Source: Spartinivicinus poritis
Lineage (GTDB): Bacteria > Pseudomonadota > Gammaproteobacteria > Pseudomonadales > Zooshikellaceae
Length of the DNA: 64,000 nucleotides
Direction: 5' to 3'
Assembly (NCBI RefSeq): GCF_028858535.1
Contig: NZ_JAPMOU010000027.1
Span: 23,388 to 87,387, forward strand
Shown: positions 27,307 to 36,612 of the stretch, piece by piece
How the letters are laid out: each line of letters starts with the position of its first letter
Position numbering within the stretch: the first letter of the stretch is position 1
Made by a program: the position numbers and the translations under genes
Notes under the pieces: generated by a model
Database searches by the model: none
The model's input: only the letters and a program-made list of their open reading frames with translations
Told to the model about the DNA's origin: nothing

Positions 27307-27728
27307 TATACTCCTAACAAAATTGTAAGTGGTACCATATATCCAATAGCTAAAAGCCATCATTATGTAACACCTATAGTATTAACGCATTCAAGCTTTT
27401 CCTCGCTTAAGTGATTGTCACTGTTTTTTTAATTCCACTTAATTATAAACAGACTCATCTCTCCTAGAATTGATTATAAGCAACCCGCTACCTTGAATGT
27501 CTTAAAGCCCAATAGAAAGGAGCCATAGCTATCTATATCCTCACAACTACCCGCACTCTAAAATGGAACGAACCTTCATTAATATATACTTACTTGTATT
27601 GCCAGACTCTCCTGCCTACTAAGAAGGGCACACTAGTTGACAGTGAGTATAATATTTTACATAATTGAAAAATCAAGTGTTATTTTAATTTTATCAGTTT
27701 TTGTATTAATTAATCATAAGCAAAGTGT
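27307..27728. other. Intergenic region, no gene seen
   Basis: About 420 bases between divergent genes. It is AT-rich near 27650-27720, fitting a promoter for the DUF2975 gene. I see no repeat, RNA gene or coding frame of note. Confidence 0.5.
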
Positions 27729-28247
27729 ATGGATAAGATTGCAGCTATCTCCAAACGATGTCGGATATTTTGTACCCTTCTTTATGGCGTTGTTCTTATA
27801 GGCGCTGTAGGGATGTGGGTGTTTATGACCCCAGAACTTGCCTTAATGTTTGGGGCTGATGTAAAACAGGTGATTATCACGCCTGCGACCAAGATACTTG
27901 GAGTGGCTATTACTGTTATCCCATTGAGCGTTATCTTGTATGGGTTGTATCTTCTAATTAATTTGTTTAAAAATTACGAAAAAGGTCAAGTTTTTACATT
28001 ATTAAATGCTATTATCTTGCGCAGAATTGGTCTCTTATCTTATATATGGGTCATCTGCGAAGTTATATACTCAACTTTATTGGTTTTAGTTTTAACATTT
28101 CAAAATCCACCTGGAGAAAAGATTCTTCAAATTACTTTATTACCTAGTAGCATTATTCCATTAGTATTTGGAAGTATTATTATTTCCATTTCTTGGGTGC
28201 TGGTTGAAGCACAAAAAGTAGCAGAAGATCATGCATTAATCCCCTAG
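27729..28247 (+). CDS. DUF2975 membrane protein
   Basis: A 172-residue protein with four hydrophobic segments: about 13-33, 52-76, 97-124 and 135-158. The spacing, with LINLFKNYEKGQVFT and the helix starting IGLLSYIWVICE, matches DUF2975. In Firmicutes and proteobacteria this protein is typically paired with a small Xre-type regulator, and the next gene is exactly that, 22 bases downstream. Function unknown. Confidence 0.8.
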   Translation: MDKIAAISKRCRIFCTLLYGVVLIGAVGMWVFMTPELALMFGADVKQVIITPATKILGVAITVIPLSVILYGLYLLINLFKNYEKGQVFTLLNAIILRRIGLLSYIWVICEVIYSTLLVLVLTFQNPPGEKILQITLLPSSIIPLVFGSIIISISWVLVEAQKVAEDHALIP

Positions 28248-28269
28248 GCAATATGTGAGTTAGTATAGA

Positions 28270-28494
28270 ATGGACACAGAAGTCATTATAAGACTTGATG
28301 TCATGTTAGCAAAAAGAAAAATGCGCTTAAAAAAGCTTGCTGAATTAACGGGATTATCTGAGCAAAATTTATCACTAATCAAAACAGGCAAGGCAAAAGG
28401 AATACGCTTTTCAACTTTATTCCTAATATGCAAACACCTGAATTGCCAGCCAGGTGATTTATTAGAATGTAACTTTGAAGACGATTATTCCTGA
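28270..28494 (+). CDS. Small Xre-family transcriptional regulator
   Basis: A 74-residue protein that is a single helix-turn-helix domain: MLAKRKMRLKKLAELTGLS, then QNLSLIKTGKAKGIRFSTL, ending LNCQPGDLLEC. This is the YozG-type Cro/CI regulator that accompanies DUF2975 proteins. It probably regulates its own two-gene operon. There is no metabolic gene attached to indicate a wider role. Confidence 0.85.
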   Translation: MDTEVIIRLDVMLAKRKMRLKKLAELTGLSEQNLSLIKTGKAKGIRFSTLFLICKHLNCQPGDLLECNFEDDYS

Positions 28495-28675
28495 TAAATA
28501 TACTGAGTTTTCTAGTAAACAGAGTAAATCATTATTTATACTATGTTTGATTTTTATAAAAGCTAATAAGTACTCACAGATCCTAGTCAATACTTACTTG
28601 AGCTAACATATTCATCTTTCATCATGATCAAGTGAAAGATTTGTTTAAAATTTTGAAAAGCGATTAGGTGACTTT

Positions 28676-29320
28676 ATGAATATTTTACTCCTAGAAGATG
28701 ATGAGTTATTAAGTAAAAGATTAAATGAATTGTTTTACAAGAATAAATACCACTGTAATAAATGCTATACATTAGACTCTGTTGATAACAGCTGGACTAA
28801 CGCTGATATCGCAATATTAAGTCTAGATTTGCTAGGTGATAGCTATTTTTCTCAAATCGCTTGTTTGCTTACATTAAAAGCCATTCCTATTATTATACTA
28901 TCTCATAGCGATGAGACTGAACATCGTATTAATAGCTTTCGTGCTGGCGCAAGAGGTTTTTTAGTCAAGCCCGTCTATACTCAAGAGATTATAGCTATCG
29001 CACAAATGTTACTTCGTCCTATTGGAGAAAGTGAAATTATCTATAAAGACCTGAAAATAAACCTATCCAATAATGTAGCATACTATAAAAATGAACAGGT
29101 TTGTTTATCTAGAAAAGAGATTAAGTTACTAGCATTTTTAGCTTCTCACCCAAGCCGACTTTGTAATAGAGATGAGATTCTAAAACAAGTCTGGGGATAT
29201 AATTCATTACCTTCAACAAGAACCGTAGATAATCATATATTAAGCATACGAAAAAAAGTGCCTGAGTTAAAAATTAACACAGTAAGAGGGGTAGGATATC
29301 AATTAGAGATCAGTGAATAA
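28676..29320 (+). CDS. OmpR/PhoB-type response regulator with atypical receiver
   Basis: A 214-residue regulator. The receiver keeps the acidic pair Asp8/Asp9, Ser77 and Lys98 (LVKPV), but the phosphorylated Asp is replaced: in ILSLDLLG the aligned position is Ser49, with an Asp two residues later. The C-terminal winged helix (about 120-212), with SRKEIKLLAFLASHP and TVDNHILSIRKKV, is intact. No histidine kinase gene is near. Such regulators usually act without phosphorylation. Targets unknown. Confidence 0.8.
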   Translation: MNILLLEDDELLSKRLNELFYKNKYHCNKCYTLDSVDNSWTNADIAILSLDLLGDSYFSQIACLLTLKAIPIIILSHSDETEHRINSFRAGARGFLVKPVYTQEIIAIAQMLLRPIGESEIIYKDLKINLSNNVAYYKNEQVCLSRKEIKLLAFLASHPSRLCNRDEILKQVWGYNSLPSTRTVDNHILSIRKKVPELKINTVRGVGYQLEISE

Positions 29321-29604
29321 GATTCATTTTATAATAAATATAATGCTCGCTGCTAAGTGTTTACTTTCTCTTGGCAAAAGTACTGCTACCTAGCTTTACG
29401 CATATACCACTAATTAACATCAATGATCCCACCATAAACCGAGCCTCTAAAGTCATCGTACACTTTCAAGTTATCAGTGGCTAACTTAGCTAAAAGCTGT
29501 TATAAGATAACAGGCGTATTATAACAACACATACAATATATACAATCAAAAAAATAATAAACACTCATTCAAATAATAAATTAACGTAAACTAAAGTAAA
29601 CCTT
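29321..29604. promoter_or_regulatory. Upstream region of the nitrilase-fold gene with a palindrome
   Basis: About 284 bases without a gene. The perfect inverted repeat CTGTTATAAGATAACAG lies at 29497-29513, about 90 bases ahead of the next start. It could be an operator or a small hairpin. The rest is AT-rich. Confidence 0.4.
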
Positions 29605-30546
29605 ATGATTAATACACTATCTGAACCTCACATTAACCGAATAGACCAAAGTATATTCACCAGCAGCCACTCACAAACTGCTGTTAGTAATATCACACAA
29701 TATGACTCTCTGCCTGGGAGTGATTTGAGTGTTGCTGCCTGGAGCCCAGAAGTTGCTAAATTACCTGAGACTGAAGGAGGTTTTTCTGAACGCTTTAATA
29801 TGATACATCAGGCATTCGAGCAAACAGCAACCGATGTATTTATTGCCCCTGAATATTATTGGAATCAACATGGTAATACACTTACAGCGTTTACTACTGA
29901 CCAAAAAAATCAACTGTTAGACCAATTAAAAGAATTAAGTGCAACTCAGCCAGATAGATTGATTATACCAGGTAGTATTGTTTGGCACGATAATGAAAAT
30001 CAAGGAATAGTACATAATTCAGCTTTTGTATTTTTAAATGGTGAGCAACTACAAAATCAAGATGGCCAAGACCGGTACGATAAGCTTGACCTTGATTATG
30101 AAGATAGAACATTTCCCTCCTTAAACTGGGGCGGCGGTACTCAAGCAGGGTTTGATATTAGCTTTAATGGTAAAAACGTACGCATAGAAATATGCAGTGA
30201 TAATGGCATTAGTGATGACCACAAGCCTTCTTTATCTACTGAAATTGATCTAAATCTGGTACTTTCGAGCAAAATTGGCTCACCTCACCAAAATACCAAA
30301 GTTGGTGGATCAACAGTCGTCTGTGATGGAGAAGGTTGGTCAAATCAATATGAAAAAGCGCCTCCACGTCGACAACCTGAAAACCTAATGGCACAGTTTA
30401 GCGACTACCTTCCTGAAGAGTTAAGAGGTAAATTCATACCCAGATTTCGTCACCAGGAAATACTGATGAAGCACGTACCAGAATACATTCTTCGTGAGCA
30501 TAAGCCAGAATGGTTTTCAGCTCCGGCAAATACCCTGCGAGTTTAA
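29605..30546 (+). CDS. Nitrilase-fold (carbon-nitrogen hydrolase) protein
   Basis: A 313-residue protein with no signal peptide. The Glu-Lys-Cys triad of carbon-nitrogen hydrolases is recognisable: Glu83 in IAPEYYW, Lys160 in DRYDKLDLD and Cys197 in IEICSDNG. Residues 1-40 are polar and lack secondary-structure signals, and the last 70 residues form a tail not seen in ordinary nitrilases. It stands alone, facing a methyltransferase gene. An unanchored N-terminus of this type is also found in type III secreted effectors, but no secretion genes are in the window. Substrate unknown. Confidence 0.6.
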   Translation: MINTLSEPHINRIDQSIFTSSHSQTAVSNITQYDSLPGSDLSVAAWSPEVAKLPETEGGFSERFNMIHQAFEQTATDVFIAPEYYWNQHGNTLTAFTTDQKNQLLDQLKELSATQPDRLIIPGSIVWHDNENQGIVHNSAFVFLNGEQLQNQDGQDRYDKLDLDYEDRTFPSLNWGGGTQAGFDISFNGKNVRIEICSDNGISDDHKPSLSTEIDLNLVLSSKIGSPHQNTKVGGSTVVCDGEGWSNQYEKAPPRRQPENLMAQFSDYLPEELRGKFIPRFRHQEILMKHVPEYILREHKPEWFSAPANTLRV

Positions 30547-30602
30547 TTAATCGCTGAAGTATAGCCAAAGAGAAGGGTATAGAAGAGCATTTTAACGACT
30601 TA

Positions 30603-30638
30603 CAGAGTTAGCTTTCGATATAAACGAAACTAACTCTG
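30603..30638. terminator. Hairpin between convergent genes
   Basis: CAGAGTTAG then TTTCG (30603-30617) pairs with CGAAA then CTAACTCTG (30625-30638) with one bulged base. It lies between the stops of the two convergent genes, and T-rich sequence follows on the plus side at 30650. A shared terminator is likely. Confidence 0.65.
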
Positions 30639-30649
30639 CTTAAGTACTC

Positions 30650-31219
30650 TTATTTTTTTGCTATTACGAGTTTATGATCTGCTAATAGTTCTACATTATC
30701 CAATCCGAATATTTCAGCAACTTCACCCATATAATTCTCAGCTGGTTGATTACTTTGAAAACAGCCATCAGTATAACTGCCTTGGCCTGTTTCATTTCCG
30801 GCCCATACTTTAAATAATGCTTGACCACCAGGATTTAATACTGAATAGGCTAATAATATATGTTCTTTTCTTGCTTCTAAGTTATCAATTACATTTAATA
30901 CACTATTAGAGGTGACTGTATCTACTGGACTACTTTCAACTTCCGCCAAAACCTGTTCATTTTGGTATACTGGCCTCATATAGGGGTCATAGACTGCATT
31001 TTCAATGAAGTGATCTGCTAAATAACGAGTTCCATCGTCAAACTCACCGCCCCCAATATCCAAGTTTTTTGTATATGGCTTTAATAAACCTAACTCCAAG
31101 AGGTCTTTAAAAGCGCCTAGACCTTCCGTTGTATCCACCTGCTTTTGTCCATTTACTTCTATCTGGCTAAATCCCTGTACATTCGTAGTATTCCAACTAT
31201 ATTGACTGACTCCTGGCAT
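30650..31219 (-). CDS. Class I SAM-dependent methyltransferase-like protein
   Basis: A 189-residue protein. LDIGGGEFDDGTRYL is motif I of SAM-binding methyltransferases, DTVTSNSVLNVID is the motif IV strand, and LNPGGQALFKVW is the usual post-motif segment. It is short for the class and has a polar first 25 residues. No signal peptide. It converges with the nitrilase-fold gene. Substrate unknown. Confidence 0.65.
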   Translation of the reverse strand: MPGVSQYSWNTTNVQGFSQIEVNGQKQVDTTEGLGAFKDLLELGLLKPYTKNLDIGGGEFDDGTRYLADHFIENAVYDPYMRPVYQNEQVLAEVESSPVDTVTSNSVLNVIDNLEARKEHILLAYSVLNPGGQALFKVWAGNETGQGSYTDGCFQSNQPAENYMGEVAEIFGLDNVELLADHKLVIAKK

Positions 31220-31426
31220 AGCTCCCTCAGAAAATATTTAATTACTCAATATCAAAAATCACAGATATAACTTCAACAATTATACAATACATGATGTATT
31301 TAAAATATAGCAATATCACCCAAAGTAAAAAGCATAGACTAGTACCTTCCAGTGAGAAAATATCTTTGACAACTATCAAGCACTCAGCTATGCATTGATT
31401 ATACCTTATAATGAGGGCACTACCAG

Positions 31427-32035
31427 ATGCCAGCTATATCCATAAAACGACTTATGCTGATAATTGGGCTGCTATTTTGGCTACCACCAGGCGTTGCATT
31501 AGAGTGCTTCACTCTCTCGCCAAGTAAGCAGGAGAGCAACAACGCTTTCATGCCAATTACATCATCCATACTGTCAGCAGCTGAACAGAAAAAAGTCAAA
31601 TTGTTGTTTGAAAACCTTGAAGGCAACTGGCGAGGTACTGCTAAAGGCTACCGTTGCCTTGGTACCAGCAAGTCACCTAAAATAGATAAATCTAATTACA
31701 AGGTAGACTTTAGAGTTAGCGAGTTTTCTCAGGGGGACTTAGAAATTAACTCATCGTTAGATGATCAAACTAAGGGGGAATCTATACAAGAATATATTAG
31801 GCTGTACAGTAGTAAAGATTATTTACGCATTGAAACCAATAACAAAGCAGGTGATGTAGAAATTAATAAACTCTCCTCAACTGCTGTCGAATTTGTCCAA
31901 AAAATAAGAATACAAGGCTTAAGAAAAGAAACCATCAGGCGTTTTGCTATCCATGGCTCTCATCTGACAGTGGATTATGAGTTTTACAGCCAGGATGTAT
32001 TAGCTAGAAAAATTATATACCAACTAAAAAAATAA
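31427..32035 (+). CDS. Secreted protein of unknown function
   Basis: A 202-residue protein with a signal peptide (hydrophobic LMLIIGLLFWLPPGVAL). The mature part contains LEGNWRGTAKGYRC and alternating strands such as IQEYIRLYSSKDYLRIET, resembling a beta-barrel of the lipocalin type, though I cannot assign a family. It is monocistronic and convergent with leuA. Confidence 0.55.
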   Translation: MPAISIKRLMLIIGLLFWLPPGVALECFTLSPSKQESNNAFMPITSSILSAAEQKKVKLLFENLEGNWRGTAKGYRCLGTSKSPKIDKSNYKVDFRVSEFSQGDLEINSSLDDQTKGESIQEYIRLYSSKDYLRIETNNKAGDVEINKLSSTAVEFVQKIRIQGLRKETIRRFAIHGSHLTVDYEFYSQDVLARKIIYQLKK

Positions 32036-32084
32036 CTACGCTCTTCACGAATGATTTTAACCAGCCATCCATGGCTGCTACTCC

Positions 32085-33758
32085 TCACATTGCTTGCAAC
32101 TGTTGCTCATCCTGGGCCTGTTTAGCCTGGACTACCGCGTTATAACAAGCCTGTAAAGATGCCAGCACACTGTCTTGCTGAATAGCTACTCCATAGCCAT
32201 TTTCACCATCACATTTAATCGCGATATAAGCAGCGGCATCGGCTTTACTGCCAGCACCCATCGCATGTTCTTGGTAATCACTGATTTCATAGTGAGCACT
32301 ATCATGCGCCATTAAGGCATTTAAAAAAGCCTCTAACGGGCCATTCCCAATACCCACGATAGTTGTTACCCCATGGGGTGTTTCAATGGTAGCATCTAAA
32401 CGCTGCTTGTCGTGTTGTTGGTGGATATCATAATTCAGTATTTTGCCGGCACTATGGATAAAGGTTTCAGTAAATACACTATAAATTTCGTCTACAGAAA
32501 TTTCTTTACCAACCCCTTCGGCTCTTTTTTGCACGACTTTACTTAAGGCAATTTGCATCCAACGAGGCAGCTTCAAACCGTAAATTTGCTCAAGTACAAA
32601 TGCAACACCACCTTTACCAGATTGGCTATTAATTCTAACTACTTCTTGATAACTTCTGCCCACATCGGTTGGATCAATAGGTAAGTAGGCTACATCCCAG
32701 TGGTCGCTTTCATGTTGGACTTGCAAGCACTTATTAATAGCATCCTGATGGCTACCTGAAAACGCGGTATAAACCAACTCACCCACATAAGGATGGCGGG
32801 GATGAACCGGCAGTTGGGTGCAATCTTGAATGGTTTGCACAATTTTACTTACCCCACTTAAATCCAGAGTTGGATCAATACCCTGGCTGTATAAATTCAT
32901 GGCCATGGTGACAATATCCATATTGCCAGTACGCTCACCATTACCTAATAAGGTACCCTCCACTCGTTGTGCACCGGCTAATATGGCTAATTCAGCAGCC
33001 GCTACCGCACAGCCACGGTCATTATGAGTATGCACACTTAAGATGACCGAATCACGATAAGCGAAGTTCTCGTGCATATATTCTATTTGATCGGCAAACA
33101 CATTAGGTGTGGTCATTTCCACCGTGGAAGGTAAATTAATAATGGCTGGCTGTTCTGGAGTTGGCTGCCATACCGCTAACACGGCATTACAAATTTCTAC
33201 TGCAAATTCCGGCTCTGTTGCACTGAAACTTTCAGGTGAATACTGGAAGGTCCAATTCGTTTCTGGGTAATCAGCTGCTAACGCCTTAACGGTTGTTGCG
33301 CCATTAACAGCAATGTCTACAATACCTTGTTTGTCTAGTTTAAAGACTTTTTCTCGTTGAGTGGGCGATGTCGAATTATATAAATGAACGACCGCTTGTT
33401 TAACGCCTTTTAACGCTTCATACGTTCTTTCAATCAGATCATGTCTGGCTTGGGTTAACACCTGAATCGTTACATCATCAGGAATTTTATTTTGCTCAAT
33501 CAGGTTTCTAACAAAATCAAAATCTGTCTGGCTGGCTGCAGGGAAACCCACTTCAATTTCTTTAAAGCCCACTTCAACCAATAAACTGAATAGCCGGTCT
33601 TTTTGGTCAACTGTCATCGGATCGATCAGTGCCTGATTACCATCCCGAAGATCAACAGAACACCACTTTGGGCTATGCTCAATTGTTGCATTTGGCCAGC
33701 GTCTGTCAGTTTTATTGATGGGATGATAGGGGCGATATTTTTTGTGATCGAATGCCAT
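32085..33758 (-). CDS. leuA: 2-isopropylmalate synthase
   Basis: Catalyses the first committed step of leucine synthesis, joining acetyl-CoA and 2-oxoisovalerate. The N-terminal TIM barrel has WCSVDLRDGNQALIDPM with the catalytic Arg and Asp, the GFPAASQTDFDF strand, and HTHNDRGCAVA with the metal-binding His pair. The C-terminal regulatory domain (about 430-557) carries the allosteric leucine site, including GNGPLEAF. The 557-residue length is that of the long LeuA form. It stands alone; leuBCD are not here. The Lrp-type gene is divergent, 398 bases away. Confidence 0.95.
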   Translation of the reverse strand: MAFDHKKYRPYHPINKTDRRWPNATIEHSPKWCSVDLRDGNQALIDPMTVDQKDRLFSLLVEVGFKEIEVGFPAASQTDFDFVRNLIEQNKIPDDVTIQVLTQARHDLIERTYEALKGVKQAVVHLYNSTSPTQREKVFKLDKQGIVDIAVNGATTVKALAADYPETNWTFQYSPESFSATEPEFAVEICNAVLAVWQPTPEQPAIINLPSTVEMTTPNVFADQIEYMHENFAYRDSVILSVHTHNDRGCAVAAAELAILAGAQRVEGTLLGNGERTGNMDIVTMAMNLYSQGIDPTLDLSGVSKIVQTIQDCTQLPVHPRHPYVGELVYTAFSGSHQDAINKCLQVQHESDHWDVAYLPIDPTDVGRSYQEVVRINSQSGKGGVAFVLEQIYGLKLPRWMQIALSKVVQKRAEGVGKEISVDEIYSVFTETFIHSAGKILNYDIHQQHDKQRLDATIETPHGVTTIVGIGNGPLEAFLNALMAHDSAHYEISDYQEHAMGAGSKADAAAYIAIKCDGENGYGVAIQQDSVLASLQACYNAVVQAKQAQDEQQLQAM

Positions 33759-34156
33759 GACTATAAACCAATTGATTACCCTAATTAATAATGCGACCCA
33801 TCTCAGAAAATAAAGGCCGCATAGTTTTAGAGCTAAATCACTATAAAATGAAATATTTAAAATGTATCAGTTTCATGGTGGCTTAGCTCTACACTTTTTT
33901 GCTTTTAGTTTGCTTACGTATCTTTTCCCTTTTGGGGCATCTAACTAAGCTTGTCTACCTTTTGGGCTGACTGGGGTCACCTTGTGGGTGGTTAGGTTAG
34001 CCATGGGTTGGCTTCACCTCTCGACGAGGACTAGTATAAACCACTTGCAAGGGTGAATGATTGCAAATATCCTTCATAAAAGCATACTCAAGCAATAGTT
34101 AGCTAATAATCATCATATTATTAGCACATATAACCTTTTAAGGACCAGGTATTAGC
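33759..34156. other. Divergent leuA / Lrp intergenic region
   Basis: About 398 bases. It should hold both promoters. On the minus strand a short frame of 19 codons (34004-33945) begins MANLTTHKVTPV, but it has a single Leu codon and no attenuator structure was convincing. GC is higher at 33950-34030 than around it. No T-box or leader is claimed. Confidence 0.4.
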
Positions 34157-34636
34157 ATGACTTTATCATTAGACCGTACTGATAAACGTATCTTGGAAGC
34201 CATGCAACAGGATGGGCGAATCAGTAATCTAGAGCTAGCAGAGCAAGTGGGGCTATCCCCCTCCCCCTGCTCACGGCGGGTCAAACAGCTGGAAGAGTCC
34301 GGGGTGATCAAAAAGCATGTCACTCTATTAGATGCTGAAAAGCTCGACTTAAAGCTGATCGCGCTTATTCAAATTTCCATGGATCGCCACACACCTGATC
34401 GCTTCAAACAGTTCGAAGAAAGCATTCGGGAACTACCAGAGATATTAGAGTGTTTACTCATTACCGGCCAAGCTGCCGATTATCAGTTAAAAGTCATTGT
34501 GCCTGATATGAACTACTATCAATCATTTCTGTTGGGCAAACTCACTCGAATCAAAGGAGTGACAGGCGTCCACTCAAGTTTCGTTCTACAACAGGTGGTT
34601 AATAAAACGGCTCTGCCGCTAAATCACTTAAAGTAA
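34157..34636 (+). CDS. Lrp/AsnC-family transcriptional regulator
   Basis: A 159-residue regulator. The N-terminal helix-turn-helix is LDRTDKRILEAMQQDGR then SNLELAEQVGLSPSPCSRRV. The C-terminal RAM domain with ITGQAADYQLKVIV binds small effectors, usually amino acids. It lies divergent from leuA and upstream of a peptide transporter operon, so either may be a target. Which amino acid it senses is not apparent. Confidence 0.85.
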   Translation: MTLSLDRTDKRILEAMQQDGRISNLELAEQVGLSPSPCSRRVKQLEESGVIKKHVTLLDAEKLDLKLIALIQISMDRHTPDRFKQFEESIRELPEILECLLITGQAADYQLKVIVPDMNYYQSFLLGKLTRIKGVTGVHSSFVLQQVVNKTALPLNHLK

Positions 34637-34708
34637 CAGCCCCTACAAGTTACTCCCTAAAACCGTTATGCTGTCTAGTAAATAGGGTATATGATACGGA
34701 GCAAGCAA

Positions 34709-36286
34709 ATGGTAAGGAAACCAATCACTGCTGCTATTATCAAGGTAGTTTTAGCACTTTCGGTTAGCATAGCTTTTCTACAAACATCTTTCGCACAAAC
34801 ACCACCTGATGTGTTAATTGTCGGGCAGATTGCTGAGCCTAAATCGATGGATCCCCACACAGCAACTGCCCTAAATGACTTTCGTATTTTAATGAACCTC
34901 TATGATGGCCTGGTTCGCTATAAAGATGGGACTTTGCAGGTAGAGCCCGCTTTGGCCAAATCCTGGCAAATCAGTAAAGATGGCAAAACTTATACCTTTC
35001 AACTCCGAAAAGGAGTGAAATTTCATGATGGCTCAGCTTTAACAGCAGAGGCAGTAAAATTTAATTTCGATCGAATATTAGATGAAAACCATCCTTACCA
35101 TAAAACCGGGCCATTTCCTTTGGCTTTCTTTTTTAGTGCTGTAGATAAAGTTACTGTCAAAAATAGCCATACTATTGAATTTAAATTAAAAGAGCCTTAT
35201 GCCCCTTTTCTTTCTAACTTAGCTTACCCAACTGGATTAATTGTATCGCCAGCAGCAGTAAAGCAGCATGGCAAAACTTTTGGTCGTCATCCCTCTGGCA
35301 CAGGTGCTTTTCGTTTTGTTGAATGGAAAAGTAATGCCAAAGTGGTGGTTGAGCGTAATCCCAATTACTGGAGTGATCCTCCCAAATTAAAAGCTGTTAT
35401 TTACCGCCCTATTACCGATGCAAACACCCGAGTAGCAGAAATGCTCGCCGGTGGTATTGATATGATGGTAGAAGTGCCACCTGATAATGTCAGCACCTTT
35501 GCCAAACAAAACAATTATCAGATTTATGAACAAATCGGGCCTCACTTGTGGTTTTTAATTTTAAACCTTAAAGAAGGCCCACTTGCTAATAAGCAATTAC
35601 GTCAAGCAGTGAACTACGCCATTAATAAAAAAGCATTAGTTGATAATGTATTACAAGGGACTGCGACTGTTGCAACGGGCCCTATCCCCCCAGCATTTTC
35701 CTGGGCCTATAACAATAATTTACAGCCCTATGCTTATAATCCTGAAAAAGCTCGTGAATTAATTAAAAGTGCAGGTTATCAAGGCGAAAAGCTAACCTTT
35801 TATGTAACAGAAGGCGGCTCCGGTATGCTTAATCCTGTGGCCATGGGAGCCGCTATTCAAGCGGATTTAACTAAAGTCGGCTTAAAGGTGAATATTGAAA
35901 CTTACGAGTGGAATACTTTTCTAGGCAAAGTAAATCCTGGTTTAGCAGGAAAAGCTGATATGGCGGAAATGGCCTGGATGACCAATGATCCAGACACCCT
36001 TCCCTATTTAACCTTGCGTACTGCTGCCTGGCCAGATAAAGGAGGCTTTAACTCAGGTTATTATTCTAACCCTAAAGTAGACCAATTATTGGAGCAAGCT
36101 CGCCGCATTACCAACCAAACGGAGCGAGGCAAACTTTATAAAGAAATGCAGACTATTGTGTTAGAGGATGCCCCTTGGGCCTTTATTGCTAACTGGAAAC
36201 AAAATGCTGTCGCCAACAAACGAGTAAAAGGATTCAAACTACAACCTTCGTTTTTTTTATTATTAAAGAATGTTACTAAGAAATAA
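34709..36286 (+). CDS. Peptide/oligopeptide-binding protein of an ABC importer (SBP family 5)
   Basis: About 525 residues with a signal peptide (KVVLALSVSIAFLQTSFAQ). The ATG at 34709 is preferred over 34691 because GGAG sits eight bases ahead. Family 5 marks: EPKSMDPHTATALNDF, FQLRKGVKFHDGSALTAE, NYAINKKALVDNVL, and MAEMAWMTNDPDTLP. It binds di- or oligopeptides, or related solutes, for the permease and ATPase genes downstream. A 326-base gap with an inverted-repeat element separates it from the permease gene, so they may not always be cotranscribed. Confidence 0.85.
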   Translation: MVRKPITAAIIKVVLALSVSIAFLQTSFAQTPPDVLIVGQIAEPKSMDPHTATALNDFRILMNLYDGLVRYKDGTLQVEPALAKSWQISKDGKTYTFQLRKGVKFHDGSALTAEAVKFNFDRILDENHPYHKTGPFPLAFFFSAVDKVTVKNSHTIEFKLKEPYAPFLSNLAYPTGLIVSPAAVKQHGKTFGRHPSGTGAFRFVEWKSNAKVVVERNPNYWSDPPKLKAVIYRPITDANTRVAEMLAGGIDMMVEVPPDNVSTFAKQNNYQIYEQIGPHLWFLILNLKEGPLANKQLRQAVNYAINKKALVDNVLQGTATVATGPIPPAFSWAYNNNLQPYAYNPEKARELIKSAGYQGEKLTFYVTEGGSGMLNPVAMGAAIQADLTKVGLKVNIETYEWNTFLGKVNPGLAGKADMAEMAWMTNDPDTLPYLTLRTAAWPDKGGFNSGYYSNPKVDQLLEQARRITNQTERGKLYKEMQTIVLEDAPWAFIANWKQNAVANKRVKGFKLQPSFFLLLKNVTKK

Positions 36287-36356
36287 ATATAAAGTGACAG
36301 AGTATTCTGAATACCACTACTGAAAACAAAGGGAATAGCACTATGACACAACCCAG

Positions 36357-36473
36357 TTTCCCCCTTTGAAAAAGGGGGATTGAGGGGGATTTTTATATAC
36401 AAATAAGGAAAAGGCGGTCTATAACCCTAGTTCATTTAAATCCCCCCTAGCCCCCCTTTATTAAAGGGGGGAA
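36357..36473. repeat. 117-bp inverted-repeat element of C/G runs in the transporter operon
   Basis: Two inverted copies of about 36 bases (36357-36392 and 36438-36473), each with CCCCC and GGGGG blocks around short A/T runs, surround about 45 bases of AT-rich sequence. Each copy is itself partly palindromic. Such C5-T3/A3-G5 elements are a widespread type of miniature repeat in bacterial genomes. It sits between the binding-protein gene and the permease gene and could form a strong hairpin in the mRNA. Confidence 0.75.
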
Positions 36474-36612
36474 GTAGCTTTTGCGATACCCACCTCAGGG
36501 GAGAAGGGACTTGATTTAAAGTACCTTTGCGACAGTCTCAGAGGGAAAGGGGGCTAAAAACAGCTTTGAGATATCTTCAAAGAGAAGGAGTTCAAAATAA
36601 ACTAAAACCATT

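Noticed and set aside
33945..34004. 19-codon leader peptide upstream of leuA
   Set aside because: Only one Leu codon and no clear terminator/antiterminator pair, so an attenuator is not supported.
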